Source: Minisyncoccota bacterium (GTDB lineage Bacteria > Patescibacteriota > Minisyncoccia > Phycocordibacterales > CAJBRS01). From it: 48,153 bases of DNA. Of the stretch, positions 29,857-39,172 are shown piece by piece. The notes beneath the pieces were generated by a model. That model was not told where the DNA came from, did no database searches, and saw only the letters and a program-made list of their open reading frames with translations. Position 1 is the stretch's first letter; every line of letters starts with the position of its first letter. The stretch is taken from contig JADGRH010000006.1 of NCBI GenBank assembly GCA_017881075.1, positions 1-48,153 of the forward strand. Direction: 5' to 3'. The translations under genes and the position numbers were made by a program.

Positions 29857-31341
29857 ATGCATTCACGATATATTGACTCCCGGATCAAACAGATCTGGAA
29901 CGACGAAAACAAACTCATGCTTTGGCAGGAAACCGAGTTGGCTGTGCTAAAGACTCGGGCAGACATGGGAGAAATCACGCAGGAAGAATACCGATCCATT
30001 GAGGGTGTTTTGAACATCACTCCAATCGACATGGGGTTCTGGCGTGAAAGAGACGCGGTCTTGAATCACGATCTCAATGCCTTCCTGGAAGAGCGCAGCA
30101 GGCACTTGCCGCTTGCGTTGAGAAAATATTTTCACAAGGACATGACCTCTTACGACACGGAGGAAGCGGCATTCACTCAAATGTTGCAGCGGTCGGCAAC
30201 ATTTGTTATCGATGAGGTTGTAAGTCTGATGGAAATTCTGCGACAAAAGGCTATGGAGTACCGTTACGTCCTCAAGATGGGACGCACTCATTGTCAACAA
30301 GCAGACCTTCAGACATTCGGGCAAGTGCTTCTGACTTGGTATCAGGATCAGTTCATATGCTTTGACATTCTGAAGTTCGCCAAATCATATTTGAGAGCTT
30401 CCAAACTCTCTGGAGCGATTGGAAATTACACCGGCCTCTCTCCTGAAATGGAGAGGAGGGCGTTGGAAATCCTTAAACTGACTCCGTGGTATGGCGCAAC
30501 TCAAATTATGCCTCGCCACCGTTTCTCTGTTCTTGCCATCAGCTTAGTTTCCACCGTGATGAGCTTGGACAAACTTGCGACCGAATTCAGATTGGGTAGT
30601 CGCAATCCATACCCTCTCTGGCAGGAACCTTTCGGTAAAAAGCAGAAGGGTTCGAGCGCCATGCCGCAGAAAAAGAATCCAATCGGCACCGAAAAGGTGG
30701 AAGGAATGGGAAGGATGGCTAAGGGATACTTGCTGATGCTGGTGGATAACATTCGGACGTGGGAGCAACGTGCAATCGAGCAATCCTGCGTCGAGCGAGT
30801 GGCCTGGCCAGATCTTTTCCATGTCACTATCCATACACTGAACACTATCAGAAAGGTGGTTAGTGGCATGCGAGTCTATCCCGAGAACATGTTGCGAGAT
30901 ATTGCCGAGTCGCGAGGATGCTACGCCGCGAGCGAAGCAAAAGAGCGTTTGGCCGATATTCTGACCCCTCACGGTCTGGAGCGAGAGGATGCTTACCGCA
31001 TCGTCCAATTGGCGGCTTTCAATGCCTTTGAGCCAGCTCCGAACATTCGGAAATACCACGACCAAAGACCGGGATCTTTGGCGGAAGCTAGAGACAGCCT
31101 GGAAGGGTTTGGGGGATTGGAATCTCCAGTTCCTCCTTCTCTGTTGTCCATCATTACCAATGGACACCTCGAGGTTTCGGATCAATTGGAACCCAATCGA
31201 AAGCAAGTGGTGCTATGGAATGCAATCTTGTTTGAGGTCTTCAAAGACAAGAACATTGACCAAAGCTTCAAAGAGGTCTTCTCGCCGGAGTACCTGCTTC
31301 GGCATGAGGCGACTCTCTACAAGGAGATTCTCGGAGTTTGA
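29857..31341 (+). CDS. purB: Adenylosuccinate lyase
   Basis: Fumarase/ASL superfamily signature 'GSSAMPQKKNPIGTEKVEGMGRM', 'MGRTHCQQADLQTFGQ'. Confidence 0.9.
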   Translation: MHSRYIDSRIKQIWNDENKLMLWQETELAVLKTRADMGEITQEEYRSIEGVLNITPIDMGFWRERDAVLNHDLNAFLEERSRHLPLALRKYFHKDMTSYDTEEAAFTQMLQRSATFVIDEVVSLMEILRQKAMEYRYVLKMGRTHCQQADLQTFGQVLLTWYQDQFICFDILKFAKSYLRASKLSGAIGNYTGLSPEMERRALEILKLTPWYGATQIMPRHRFSVLAISLVSTVMSLDKLATEFRLGSRNPYPLWQEPFGKKQKGSSAMPQKKNPIGTEKVEGMGRMAKGYLLMLVDNIRTWEQRAIEQSCVERVAWPDLFHVTIHTLNTIRKVVSGMRVYPENMLRDIAESRGCYAASEAKERLADILTPHGLEREDAYRIVQLAAFNAFEPAPNIRKYHDQRPGSLAEARDSLEGFGGLESPVPPSLLSIITNGHLEVSDQLEPNRKQVVLWNAILFEVFKDKNIDQSFKEVFSPEYLLRHEATLYKEILGV

Positions 31342-31349
31342 TTCAGATA

Positions 31350-31376
31350 GCTCGCCGCTTCGCGGCGAGCATTTTA
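31350..31376 (+). terminator. Rho-independent terminator
   Basis: GCTCGCCGC-TTC-GCGGCGAGC then ATTTTAATTT. Confidence 0.75.
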
Positions 31377-31925
31377 ATTTAAAAGATACTGAAATATTTC
31401 TTCATGAGTTTTTCCAAAATCATCCGAGAGATCAAAGTACTTAAGATTATATTGGGCACACTCATTTTTAATGTATTTACTATACTGAATCATTTGGTCG
31501 ATCATCTCTAGTAAAGCTTTATCATTGTGATTATCTGTCCAATCAATCTCTTGCTTGAAAGACCTAATTGTTCCTAATTTCTCTTCCGGTGTCATATCAA
31601 CATATCCGACAAAACAGGCTTTTGTTTGATTGGGATATTCTTTTAACATCTCAGCTGCTTGTTCTGGTAAAATCGCATCCCCTTCGACTAAGAAATTATC
31701 TTCTTCTTCTATAAAATAACCAAATAAAACTTTCGTGAATTTCCACAATTTTTTGGATTTCTCGATAAAGGGCACATCATGATTTATTTTGTATTCCGGA
31801 GCACTTTGAGACAGCACTCCGATCAAAGCATCGGTAGGAAAATACGAGATCTGTTTTTCTTTCAACATTTTTTTGGCTAAAATAGATTTTCCCGCACGAG
31901 GGGCGCCTCCTAATATGTATAGCAT
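31374..31925 (-). CDS. P-loop kinase-like protein
   Basis: Walker A 'GGAPRAGKS' at the N-terminus. Confidence 0.6.
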   Translation of the reverse strand: MLYILGGAPRAGKSILAKKMLKEKQISYFPTDALIGVLSQSAPEYKINHDVPFIEKSKKLWKFTKVLFGYFIEEEDNFLVEGDAILPEQAAEMLKEYPNQTKACFVGYVDMTPEEKLGTIRSFKQEIDWTDNHNDKALLEMIDQMIQYSKYIKNECAQYNLKYFDLSDDFGKTHEEIFQYLLN

Positions 31926-31937
31926 CTTAAAATAAGA

Positions 31938-34900
31938 TCAATCTTTTATTTTTAATTTGAAAACCAGATTATCGACCTTGATTTCTTCCCCATCGGTCTT
32001 TGTAAATTTAATTTCTTTCAATCCAGCAATTTTAGAAATCTCTTCCTTGAATTTATTTATCAGGGCTTCTCCTCCGCTCGCCACCTCAACGGCGAGCGAC
32101 GCTTTTTCTCCCATCTGCAATCCAGAAGTTTTACGTAGCTCCTGAATGGCGCGGATGAGTTCACGCACTTGCCCTTCTTCTTTTAATTGTGGAGTTATTT
32201 CGATGTTGAGTTCAATTTCCTTGTCAATACTTGCGTCAAGTATCGCTTCTTTTACATTCACTTCGTCTTTGATTAATTCCAGATAATCGGCATTTTCTGA
32301 AATATCGGATTCATCTGTCCTAAATTTTAGTTCGGCAAGTGGCTGACGAACCTTTATCCCCTCTTTGGCTCGCGCCTCAAGTCCTAATGAGACGATCTTT
32401 CTGACTTCTTCCATTTCTTTAAGCAAGCTGTCAGCTGATAGCTTATAGCTTATAGCTTTTGGTAGAGGCCATGACTCTAAGTGAACACTCTCTTTGTCAT
32501 TACCGACTTTCACCCTCTGATATATATCTTCAGCCAAAAACGGCATAAATGGAGCGATCAATTTCGATAATTCTTCTAAAACAAATCGTATAGTGGAAAG
32601 AGCTGCTTGCTTATCTGTCTCGTTATCACTCTTAAATCGATCACGAGAACGGCGCAAATACCAAGTGGAAAGATCGTCTACAAATTTATCGAGTGGAGCT
32701 AATGCTCGATAGATTTCATAGTTATTCATTCCTTCAGTGACCTGCATTACCACTTCATTCAAGCGCGCGATTATCCATTGATCCAAAATATTTTTACTTT
32801 CAACTCTTAGAATTCCAATCTTAGAACCTTTGTATAATTCATAAAAAGACACCACATTTTTCAACCGAAGTATAATTTTCTTATTAACCTCATCAACACT
32901 CTTTTCCGAAAAATTAATATCTTCTGCTTTCATAATGGGCGATGAAAACAGATAGAAACGGACAGCATCCACACTATATTTATTAAAAAGAATCCAAGGG
33001 TCAGGAAAATTACCTTTTGATTTAGACATCTTTTGACCATCACCTCCTAGAACATTGCCAGTTGTCACCACATTCTGAAAAGGAATACTATCAAATAGAA
33101 TAGTGGAGACAGTATGCATGTAATAGAACCATGTCCGAGTTTGAGCGATATATTCCGCCACGAATTGAGCCGGAAAATTTTCCTTGAACCACTCCTTATT
33201 CTCAAAAGGATAGTGTTTTTGAGCAAAAGGCATGGAGCCGGACTCAAACCAACCGTCTAAAACTTCTTTTACTCGTTTCATCTCTCCCCCGCAAACACAT
33301 TCAAACCGAACATCATCAATGTACGGTCGGTGATAATCGAGTTCGTAATTTTCATTGTGAGGAAAAGCAGCAAAAAGAAGTTCTGATGTTTCTCCATTTC
33401 GGATTGGAGTCTTCCAGTCAGGCGAAGCTGCCAAGACTTCAGGACTTTCGCCAGTACTACCTGATTGGAGACTATAGATTGTATCTTCATGGCTAACAAT
33501 TAAGATATTTTTATTTTGATACTTTTGATCGATATCAAAGAGAAAATCCATGGTTCGCTTCCTAACATCCATCAAATCTTCGCCTCCTTTAGGTTTTTTA
33601 TAAAAATAATCGACAGAGCTACCGTGAAAATCTAGATACTCGTTTAATTTTTTGCCTTCAAATTCTCCAACACTTATTTCTCTAAGCCTCTTATCATAAT
33701 TAATTTCTCCGTGGAAGCTCGTTTCCTTTTTTATTATCTCCGCAGTCTCCCGAGTACGCACAAAGTCTGATGAAAAGATGAGGTCAATTTTTTCCTTTTT
33801 TAATGCTCGAGCGGCTTCTTTTATTTCTTCCCTTCCTTTTTCGGTCAAACCGTGCGGATTGGTATAGACGGTACTGATGGTATTGGCGGCATTATTAATG
33901 CTTTCTCCGTGACGAATAGCCCAATACTTATTTCGCTTAGTGTGTTTCTTGATATCGTCTAGAGAGCCAACAGCTTCGATTTTGCCGCACTTTTCACATT
34001 TCCAAATCGGTAGAGGCGAGGCCCAATAACGATTGCGGGAAATATTCCAATCCGGCGCGCCTTCGGCACTTTTGCCAAAACGGCCATATTTTAAATGCTC
34101 GGGTACCCAATGAATTTTCTCATTCAATTTTAGGAATTTTTTCTTGCTCTTTTGGATATCAATAAACCATGCCGGAATAGCATAGTAGTAAAGAGGTGTA
34201 TCGCAACGGAAACAGTGAGGATAGGCGTGAACAATTTTTTCTTTGGCAAAAAGAGTTCCCTCATGAGCTAATTTTTTAATAATTAAAATATCGGCTGATT
34301 GATGAGCTTGTCCTGAGCTTGTCGAAGGATCCCCTTTTGGCTTCACTGGAATAGCGACAAAATCTGTTACTGCTTCCGTAAACTTCCCAGACTGATCAAC
34401 GTGATGGATCCATGGAATATTTTCCTTCTTGGCTAATTCCATATCTTCCTCACCATATCCGGGCGCAACATGAACGATACCAGTACCTTCGTTCGTGGTA
34501 ATAAAATCTCCGGCATAGATCTTCCAAGCATTTTTTTTATGATCAAGCTTAGCCTCCTTAAAATAATTAAATATTGGTTGATATGATTTGCCGACAAGTT
34601 TCTTTCCTTTAATTTCTTCAATTATTTTGTAATTCTCTTTAAGAACTTTGTCTGCTAGGTCTTTAGCAACAATATAATTGACCCCGTCTTTCTCCGCTTT
34701 GACATAGGATATCTTGGAATCAACCGCTAGAGCAAAGTTGCCCGGCAAAGTCCACGGAGTAGTAGTCCAGGCGAGAACGTAAGTGTTTGGTTCATCAAGC
34801 AACTGGAATTTGGCGTAAACCGAAATATCAGTAATGTCTTTATAGCTCTGATCCATGGCTATCTCGGAATTGGACACTGGCGTCTCACATCGCGGACAAT

Positions 34901-35459
34901 ACGGCAGAACCTTTGTGCTCTCATAGACTAATCCTTTGTCATAGATCTGCTTGAAAGCCCAGATCGTGGATTCAATAAAAGTGTTATCCATCGTCTTGTA
35001 GGAACCATCAAAATCAACCCAGCGTCCCATTCTCTCTATGGTTTTTTTCCATTCATGAACATATTCAAGAACCTTACTTCTGGCATAAGCATTGAATTTT
35101 TCAACACCATAGGCTTCGATCTCTTTTTTGCCGGAGATTTTCAGATCTTTCTCAACAATATTCTCGATTGGCAAACCGTGGCAATCCCAACCCCAGCGCC
35201 GCTCGACGTGCTTACCTCTCATACTTTGGTAACGTGGCACAGCATCTTTAATAGCACTGGCTAAAATATGACCATAATGAGGCAGCCCTGTCGCAAACGG
35301 CGGACCATCATAAAATACAAAATTGCCGCCTGGCGCATCTTTTGCCAAGCTTTTTTCAAAAATTTGATGGTCTTGCCAAAATTTCAGAATCTCCTCTTCC
35401 CTCTTGGCAAGATCACTTTTTATTCCGCCAGAGGCGGGGTTTCCCTCATTTAAAGCCAT
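31938..35459 (-). CDS. ileS: Isoleucyl-tRNA synthetase with inserted histidine-phosphatase domain
   Basis: 1173 aa; 'PPFATGLPHYGHILASAIKD' (HIGH-like), 'GDGQKMSKSKGNFPDP' (KMSKS); extra ~195 aa between GSLDDIKK and DYHRPYIDDVRF. Confidence 0.95.
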   Translation of the reverse strand: MALNEGNPASGGIKSDLAKREEEILKFWQDHQIFEKSLAKDAPGGNFVFYDGPPFATGLPHYGHILASAIKDAVPRYQSMRGKHVERRWGWDCHGLPIENIVEKDLKISGKKEIEAYGVEKFNAYARSKVLEYVHEWKKTIERMGRWVDFDGSYKTMDNTFIESTIWAFKQIYDKGLVYESTKVLPYCPRCETPVSNSEIAMDQSYKDITDISVYAKFQLLDEPNTYVLAWTTTPWTLPGNFALAVDSKISYVKAEKDGVNYIVAKDLADKVLKENYKIIEEIKGKKLVGKSYQPIFNYFKEAKLDHKKNAWKIYAGDFITTNEGTGIVHVAPGYGEEDMELAKKENIPWIHHVDQSGKFTEAVTDFVAIPVKPKGDPSTSSGQAHQSADILIIKKLAHEGTLFAKEKIVHAYPHCFRCDTPLYYYAIPAWFIDIQKSKKKFLKLNEKIHWVPEHLKYGRFGKSAEGAPDWNISRNRYWASPLPIWKCEKCGKIEAVGSLDDIKKHTKRNKYWAIRHGESINNAANTISTVYTNPHGLTEKGREEIKEAARALKKEKIDLIFSSDFVRTRETAEIIKKETSFHGEINYDKRLREISVGEFEGKKLNEYLDFHGSSVDYFYKKPKGGEDLMDVRKRTMDFLFDIDQKYQNKNILIVSHEDTIYSLQSGSTGESPEVLAASPDWKTPIRNGETSELLFAAFPHNENYELDYHRPYIDDVRFECVCGGEMKRVKEVLDGWFESGSMPFAQKHYPFENKEWFKENFPAQFVAEYIAQTRTWFYYMHTVSTILFDSIPFQNVVTTGNVLGGDGQKMSKSKGNFPDPWILFNKYSVDAVRFYLFSSPIMKAEDINFSEKSVDEVNKKIILRLKNVVSFYELYKGSKIGILRVESKNILDQWIIARLNEVVMQVTEGMNNYEIYRALAPLDKFVDDLSTWYLRRSRDRFKSDNETDKQAALSTIRFVLEELSKLIAPFMPFLAEDIYQRVKVGNDKESVHLESWPLPKAISYKLSADSLLKEMEEVRKIVSLGLEARAKEGIKVRQPLAELKFRTDESDISENADYLELIKDEVNVKEAILDASIDKEIELNIEITPQLKEEGQVRELIRAIQELRKTSGLQMGEKASLAVEVASGGEALINKFKEEISKIAGLKEIKFTKTDGEEIKVDNLVFKLKIKD
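33350..33935 (-). other. Histidine phosphatase (phosphoglycerate-mutase-like) domain embedded within ileS
   Basis: 'YWAIRHGESINNAANT...GLTEKGREEIKEAARALKKEKIDLIFSSDFVRTRETAEII...LREISVGEFEGKKLNEY...ILIVSHEDTI'; RHGE codons at 33903-33914. Confidence 0.9.
34304..34331. repeat. REP-like palindromic repeat inserted in frame in ileS
   Basis: GAGCTTGTCCTGAGCTTGTCGAAGGATC, translated on the minus strand as DPSTSSGQA. Confidence 0.75.
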
Positions 35460-35473
35460 GTATTAAAAGGATA

Positions 35474-37201
35474 TCACATCTTTTCCGGTACTTGGATGCC
35501 GAGTAGATAAAGACCATTTTTGAGAATAACGGAGACAGCCGATGTTAGTGCCAGACGATATTTTGAATTATCGTCTTTGGGATCAATGATGTGGGTATTG
35601 GCGTAAAAAGCGTTGAAGGCGGCAGCAACTTCGGTGAGGTAGGTAGTGAGGTGATGGGGTTCACATTCATTTAGAGAGCGGTCGACAATAGAGGGGAAAC
35701 GATAGAGGAGGCGCTCTAAATTTGTAACCTCACCCCCACCCTCTCCTTGAAGAAAAGGAGAGGGAGAAGGCGCCATCCCCTCTTCCTTTGCTTTTCGTAA
35801 AACAGACTCTGCTCGCGTATTGGCGTACTGAAGATACGGCCCCGAATCCCCTTCAAATGAAAGAGATTTTTCAATATCAAAAATAATATCCTTGCCCGTT
35901 TTTTGTTTCAGAATGGAATATTTGATTGCCCCTATCGAAACCATTTCTGCTACATTCTTTCTTTCTTCTTGCAAAAAATCCCGATCTTTCATCTTCTCCT
36001 CGGCTCTCTTCTTCGTTTCTTCAAGAAGAGATTCGGCAGTGACTATCTGTCCTGTGCGAGAGGACATTTTACCAGAAGGTAGGCGTAGCATGCCGTGCGA
36101 AATATGTTTGGTCTTATCCGCTAACTTCGGATTAGTAAATCCAAGAGCTTTCAAAAGCACTTTGAAATATTCATTAATCTCATTCGCAGTAACAACAATA
36201 GAAAGATCGTATGGAAATACTTCATATTTCATTTCGGCCAGAGCCAATTCTTTTGCCTCATATGTAGGCAGTCCCTGACTATTAATGAATACTCGAGTAT
36301 GCAGGCCGGATTTTGATTCAGGAAAAACAATGGCTCCGTCACTTTCTTCAAAGACTTTTTTATCCAAGAATCTATTGACTAATTCCTGTCCGCGCGGCGC
36401 AGCCGCGCTTTCAAAGAAATATTGATCAAATTTAGTGCCAAGTTTTTGATAGATCTCTTCAAAATATTCTAGGCTCCATTCACGCCCTTTATCATAGAGA
36501 TCATTCACTTCCGCATCGCTTCTATCGTAGATTTTTTGATTTATTTTCTTCACTTCGGCATCGTCGGCCAAAGCTTCCTTGTGTCGTGTGGCCCCCAAGG
36601 CATAAGCCTCCCCTAGATATTTGATCTTCTCGGATAAGGTCGCCGCTTCCCCCGGAAACGACTTATCCATAAGCCGAATGCCCCAAATGGTAAGAGCCAC
36701 ATGCCTGCCGACATCACCTTGATAGCAAACTCTTTTTACCTCTGCACCGGCAAAACCAATGATTCGGGAGATTGATTCGCCAATAGTATTACTCATTAAA
36801 TGACCAATATGGAATTGCTTGAATGGATTGGGATCGGTATATTCAACCAGAATAAGCTTACCTTTCAGTGTTTCGTTTCGGCCGAAATTCTCCGACTTCT
36901 GGAGAATTTCGGCCACACTCTCGGCAAAGAATTTTGGCGATAGATAAAAATTAATAAAACCCATTCCGGCCACTTCTACTTTTGAAATTTCCGGCGGAAG
37001 CTTTTCATTTATCTTCCCCACAATCTCAACTGCAAGAGATAAGGGTTCCCTTTTTAATTTCTTACCCAGAACCAGGGCGATATTCGAAGAATAATCCCCA
37101 TGAGTTAGATCGTCGGGATATTCCAATTGAATGTTGTCGGCCTCAAGATTTAGGCTTCGCAAGGAATCTTCAATCAAAGTCTTTAGTTTTTCCACTGCCA
37201 T
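35474..37201 (-). CDS. argS: Arginyl-tRNA synthetase
   Basis: 'LVEYTDPNPFKQFHIGHLMSNTIGESISRI', 'LQYANTRAESVLRKA'. Confidence 0.95.
   Translation of the reverse strand: MAVEKLKTLIEDSLRSLNLEADNIQLEYPDDLTHGDYSSNIALVLGKKLKREPLSLAVEIVGKINEKLPPEISKVEVAGMGFINFYLSPKFFAESVAEILQKSENFGRNETLKGKLILVEYTDPNPFKQFHIGHLMSNTIGESISRIIGFAGAEVKRVCYQGDVGRHVALTIWGIRLMDKSFPGEAATLSEKIKYLGEAYALGATRHKEALADDAEVKKINQKIYDRSDAEVNDLYDKGREWSLEYFEEIYQKLGTKFDQYFFESAAAPRGQELVNRFLDKKVFEESDGAIVFPESKSGLHTRVFINSQGLPTYEAKELALAEMKYEVFPYDLSIVVTANEINEYFKVLLKALGFTNPKLADKTKHISHGMLRLPSGKMSSRTGQIVTAESLLEETKKRAEEKMKDRDFLQEERKNVAEMVSIGAIKYSILKQKTGKDIIFDIEKSLSFEGDSGPYLQYANTRAESVLRKAKEEGMAPSPSPFLQGEGGGEVTNLERLLYRFPSIVDRSLNECEPHHLTTYLTEVAAAFNAFYANTHIIDPKDDNSKYRLALTSAVSVILKNGLYLLGIQVPEKM
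35739..35764. repeat. Inverted repeat in frame in argS
   Basis: CCCTCTCCTT-GAAGAA-AAGGAGAGGG, translated as PSPSPFLQGEGGGEV. Confidence 0.8.
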
Positions 37202-37230
37202 GAGACCATTATAAGGCTAAAAGAAGTATT

Positions 37231-37259
37231 AAAAAAACCGCTCAACTTTTTGAGCGGTT
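37231..37259 (-). terminator. Terminator whose stem contains the stop codon of the 37242-37922 gene
   Basis: AACCGCTCAA-CTTT-TTGAGCGGTT, T-run on minus strand; stop codon (TCA on +) at 37242-37244. Confidence 0.8.
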
Positions 37260-37922
37260 GGTCGGGACAATACCATACTGGGCAATCCAATCTTGGATAC
37301 GGGAAACTATGGCTTGTGGTGTGAAGTTTCCGTCAAGGATTTCACATTTCTCTTTTACTTTTTCGGCCATTTCTTCATATCCTATGAGAACTTGTTTCAA
37401 CCTTTCGATCTCCGAAAGTGTGACTATCTTTCGTTGATGCTGTTGCCACAGCATGTAACTTTGAATGGCTTGCTCCTCTGTCACCCGAAGATAGAAGACC
37501 TGATCGGCCCAAATGGCCGGGAAATTTCGACCAACTTCAGCTTTAAGATGCTGAAACCGTTGGCGCTCCTCCAAATCCAAATGAGAAGTGTAGTAAGCCC
37601 AAATCGACCAAGGTAATGATCGATAACTGAAAACAGCCTGACATTGGTGTCTCAAAGGATGAATCACTTTTTCCCACTCCTCGGCATAAAGATGAAGATA
37701 GTCCAAATGGGTCACCATTGGGAAACGGGTGTCTGGTGGAGAACTGATGGTAAAGAGATCAGGTCGGGTGGAGACAATGATCTGATTGCGATCGTCGGAG
37801 ATTTTCGCTCCGATAAATGCAAACTGATCGGTATATTTTCTCTGTAACAACTGAAAAACTAACCGCTTGGTAAATCCTGGCATTCCTTCCAGGGCCAAGT
37901 GAAGACTTTCATGTTCAATCAT
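37242..37922 (-). CDS. Divergent thymidylate-kinase-like P-loop protein
   Basis: 'LALEGMPGFTKRLVFQLLQRKY' resembles TMK 'EGIDGSGKST' with changed Walker A; downstream 'RSLPWSIWAYYTSHLD' and 'ADQVFYLRVTEEQAIQ' in TMK-like order. Confidence 0.5.
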   Translation of the reverse strand: MIEHESLHLALEGMPGFTKRLVFQLLQRKYTDQFAFIGAKISDDRNQIIVSTRPDLFTISSPPDTRFPMVTHLDYLHLYAEEWEKVIHPLRHQCQAVFSYRSLPWSIWAYYTSHLDLEERQRFQHLKAEVGRNFPAIWADQVFYLRVTEEQAIQSYMLWQQHQRKIVTLSEIERLKQVLIGYEEMAEKVKEKCEILDGNFTPQAIVSRIQDWIAQYGIVPTNRSKS

Positions 37923-37981
37923 TCAAACCTCCTTGTAATTTTCTATTTTATAAGATAGCACTATTTGGCCGAATTTTCATC

Positions 37982-39154
37982 TTATTTTTTAGCTCGCAAA
38001 ACCTTATCGATCTTTCTGGCAATCTTTCTCATATCGGCTTCTTTTCGGCCGCGAGTGGTTTCCGCGGCCGAACCGAGACGAATTCCTGACGGATCCATTG
38101 GTGAACGGCTCTCACCCGGAATAGTATTTTTATTAACAATGATACCGGCTCGTTCCAGTCGATCGCTTGCCTCCTTTCCTGGCAAACCTTTCCCGCCCAT
38201 CCAAGTGTCCACAAGAATTAAATGGCTGTCAGTACCACCGGAAATAATTCGCCAGCCAAGTTTTTTCAATTCATTGGAAAGAGCGGCGGCATTTTTGATC
38301 ACTTGCTTGGCATATTTTCTAAATTTCGGAGTATTAGCTTCACCTAAGGCAATAGCTACGGCCGCAATCTGATTTTCATGTGGGCCGCCCTGCATCCCAG
38401 GAAAAATAGCCTTATCAATCTTCGCCGCATGCTCCGGATTTTTGGAGAATATCATGGCCGAGCGCGGGCCGCGAAGAGTTTTGTGAACGGTAGTAGTCAC
38501 CACATCAGCGTAGTCGAAAGGTGAAGGATATGCCTTGCCTGCGACAAGACCGGCAAAGTGCGACATATCCACCATCAATATTGCTCCCACCGACTTGGCA
38601 ATCTTGCTAAACTTTTTGAAATCCACAATGCGAGGGTAAGCGGTAAAGCCAGCTACAATAATATTCGGTGCTTCTTTTTCAGCTAATTTTTGCAAGGATT
38701 TGTAATCCAATGTTTCAGTTTTTTCATCCACACCGAAGGGAACTTGTTTCCAGAAATTTCCACTAATAGAAACCTTATGACCGTGAGTGAGATGCCCACC
38801 GGCAGTGAGACTCATGCCCATAATTTTTCCGCCAACGGGCACCAAGGCAACATAAACGGCCACATTGGCTGGTGACCCAGAAAGCGGTTGAACATTTACA
38901 AACCACTTTCCTTTTTTCAAACCAAAAAGTTTTAGGGCTCGCTCCTTTGCCAACTTCTCAATCTTATCAATTATTTTATTGCCTCCGTAATATCTTTTGT
39001 CTGGATATCCTTCGGCATATTTATTAGTCAACTCCGAGCCCAATGCCTCAAGAACATCCGCCGAAACGATATTTTCCGAAGCGATCAGATTAATAACTTT
39101 TTTCTGTCTGGCTTTTTCTTCTTTGATTAATTTTGCTATTTGTTTGTCTTTCAT
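37982..39154 (-). CDS. glyA: Serine hydroxymethyltransferase
   Basis: 'LIASENIVSADVLEALGSELTNKYAEGYPDKRYYGG', 'DVVTTTVHKTLRGPRSAMI'. Confidence 0.96.
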   Translation of the reverse strand: MKDKQIAKLIKEEKARQKKVINLIASENIVSADVLEALGSELTNKYAEGYPDKRYYGGNKIIDKIEKLAKERALKLFGLKKGKWFVNVQPLSGSPANVAVYVALVPVGGKIMGMSLTAGGHLTHGHKVSISGNFWKQVPFGVDEKTETLDYKSLQKLAEKEAPNIIVAGFTAYPRIVDFKKFSKIAKSVGAILMVDMSHFAGLVAGKAYPSPFDYADVVTTTVHKTLRGPRSAMIFSKNPEHAAKIDKAIFPGMQGGPHENQIAAVAIALGEANTPKFRKYAKQVIKNAAALSNELKKLGWRIISGGTDSHLILVDTWMGGKGLPGKEASDRLERAGIIVNKNTIPGESRSPMDPSGIRLGSAAETTRGRKEADMRKIARKIDKVLRAKK

Positions 39155-39172
39155 TTTATTTGAGATTAATTT

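Noticed and set aside
30501-31206. Long antisense ORFs within purB
   Set aside because: Antisense shadow ORFs of a clearly conserved enzyme gene.
33350-33935. Assembly chimera or gene fusion error explaining the phosphatase within ileS
   Set aside because: The reading frame is continuous through both junctions and IleRS resumes at the expected residue; read mapping would still be useful.
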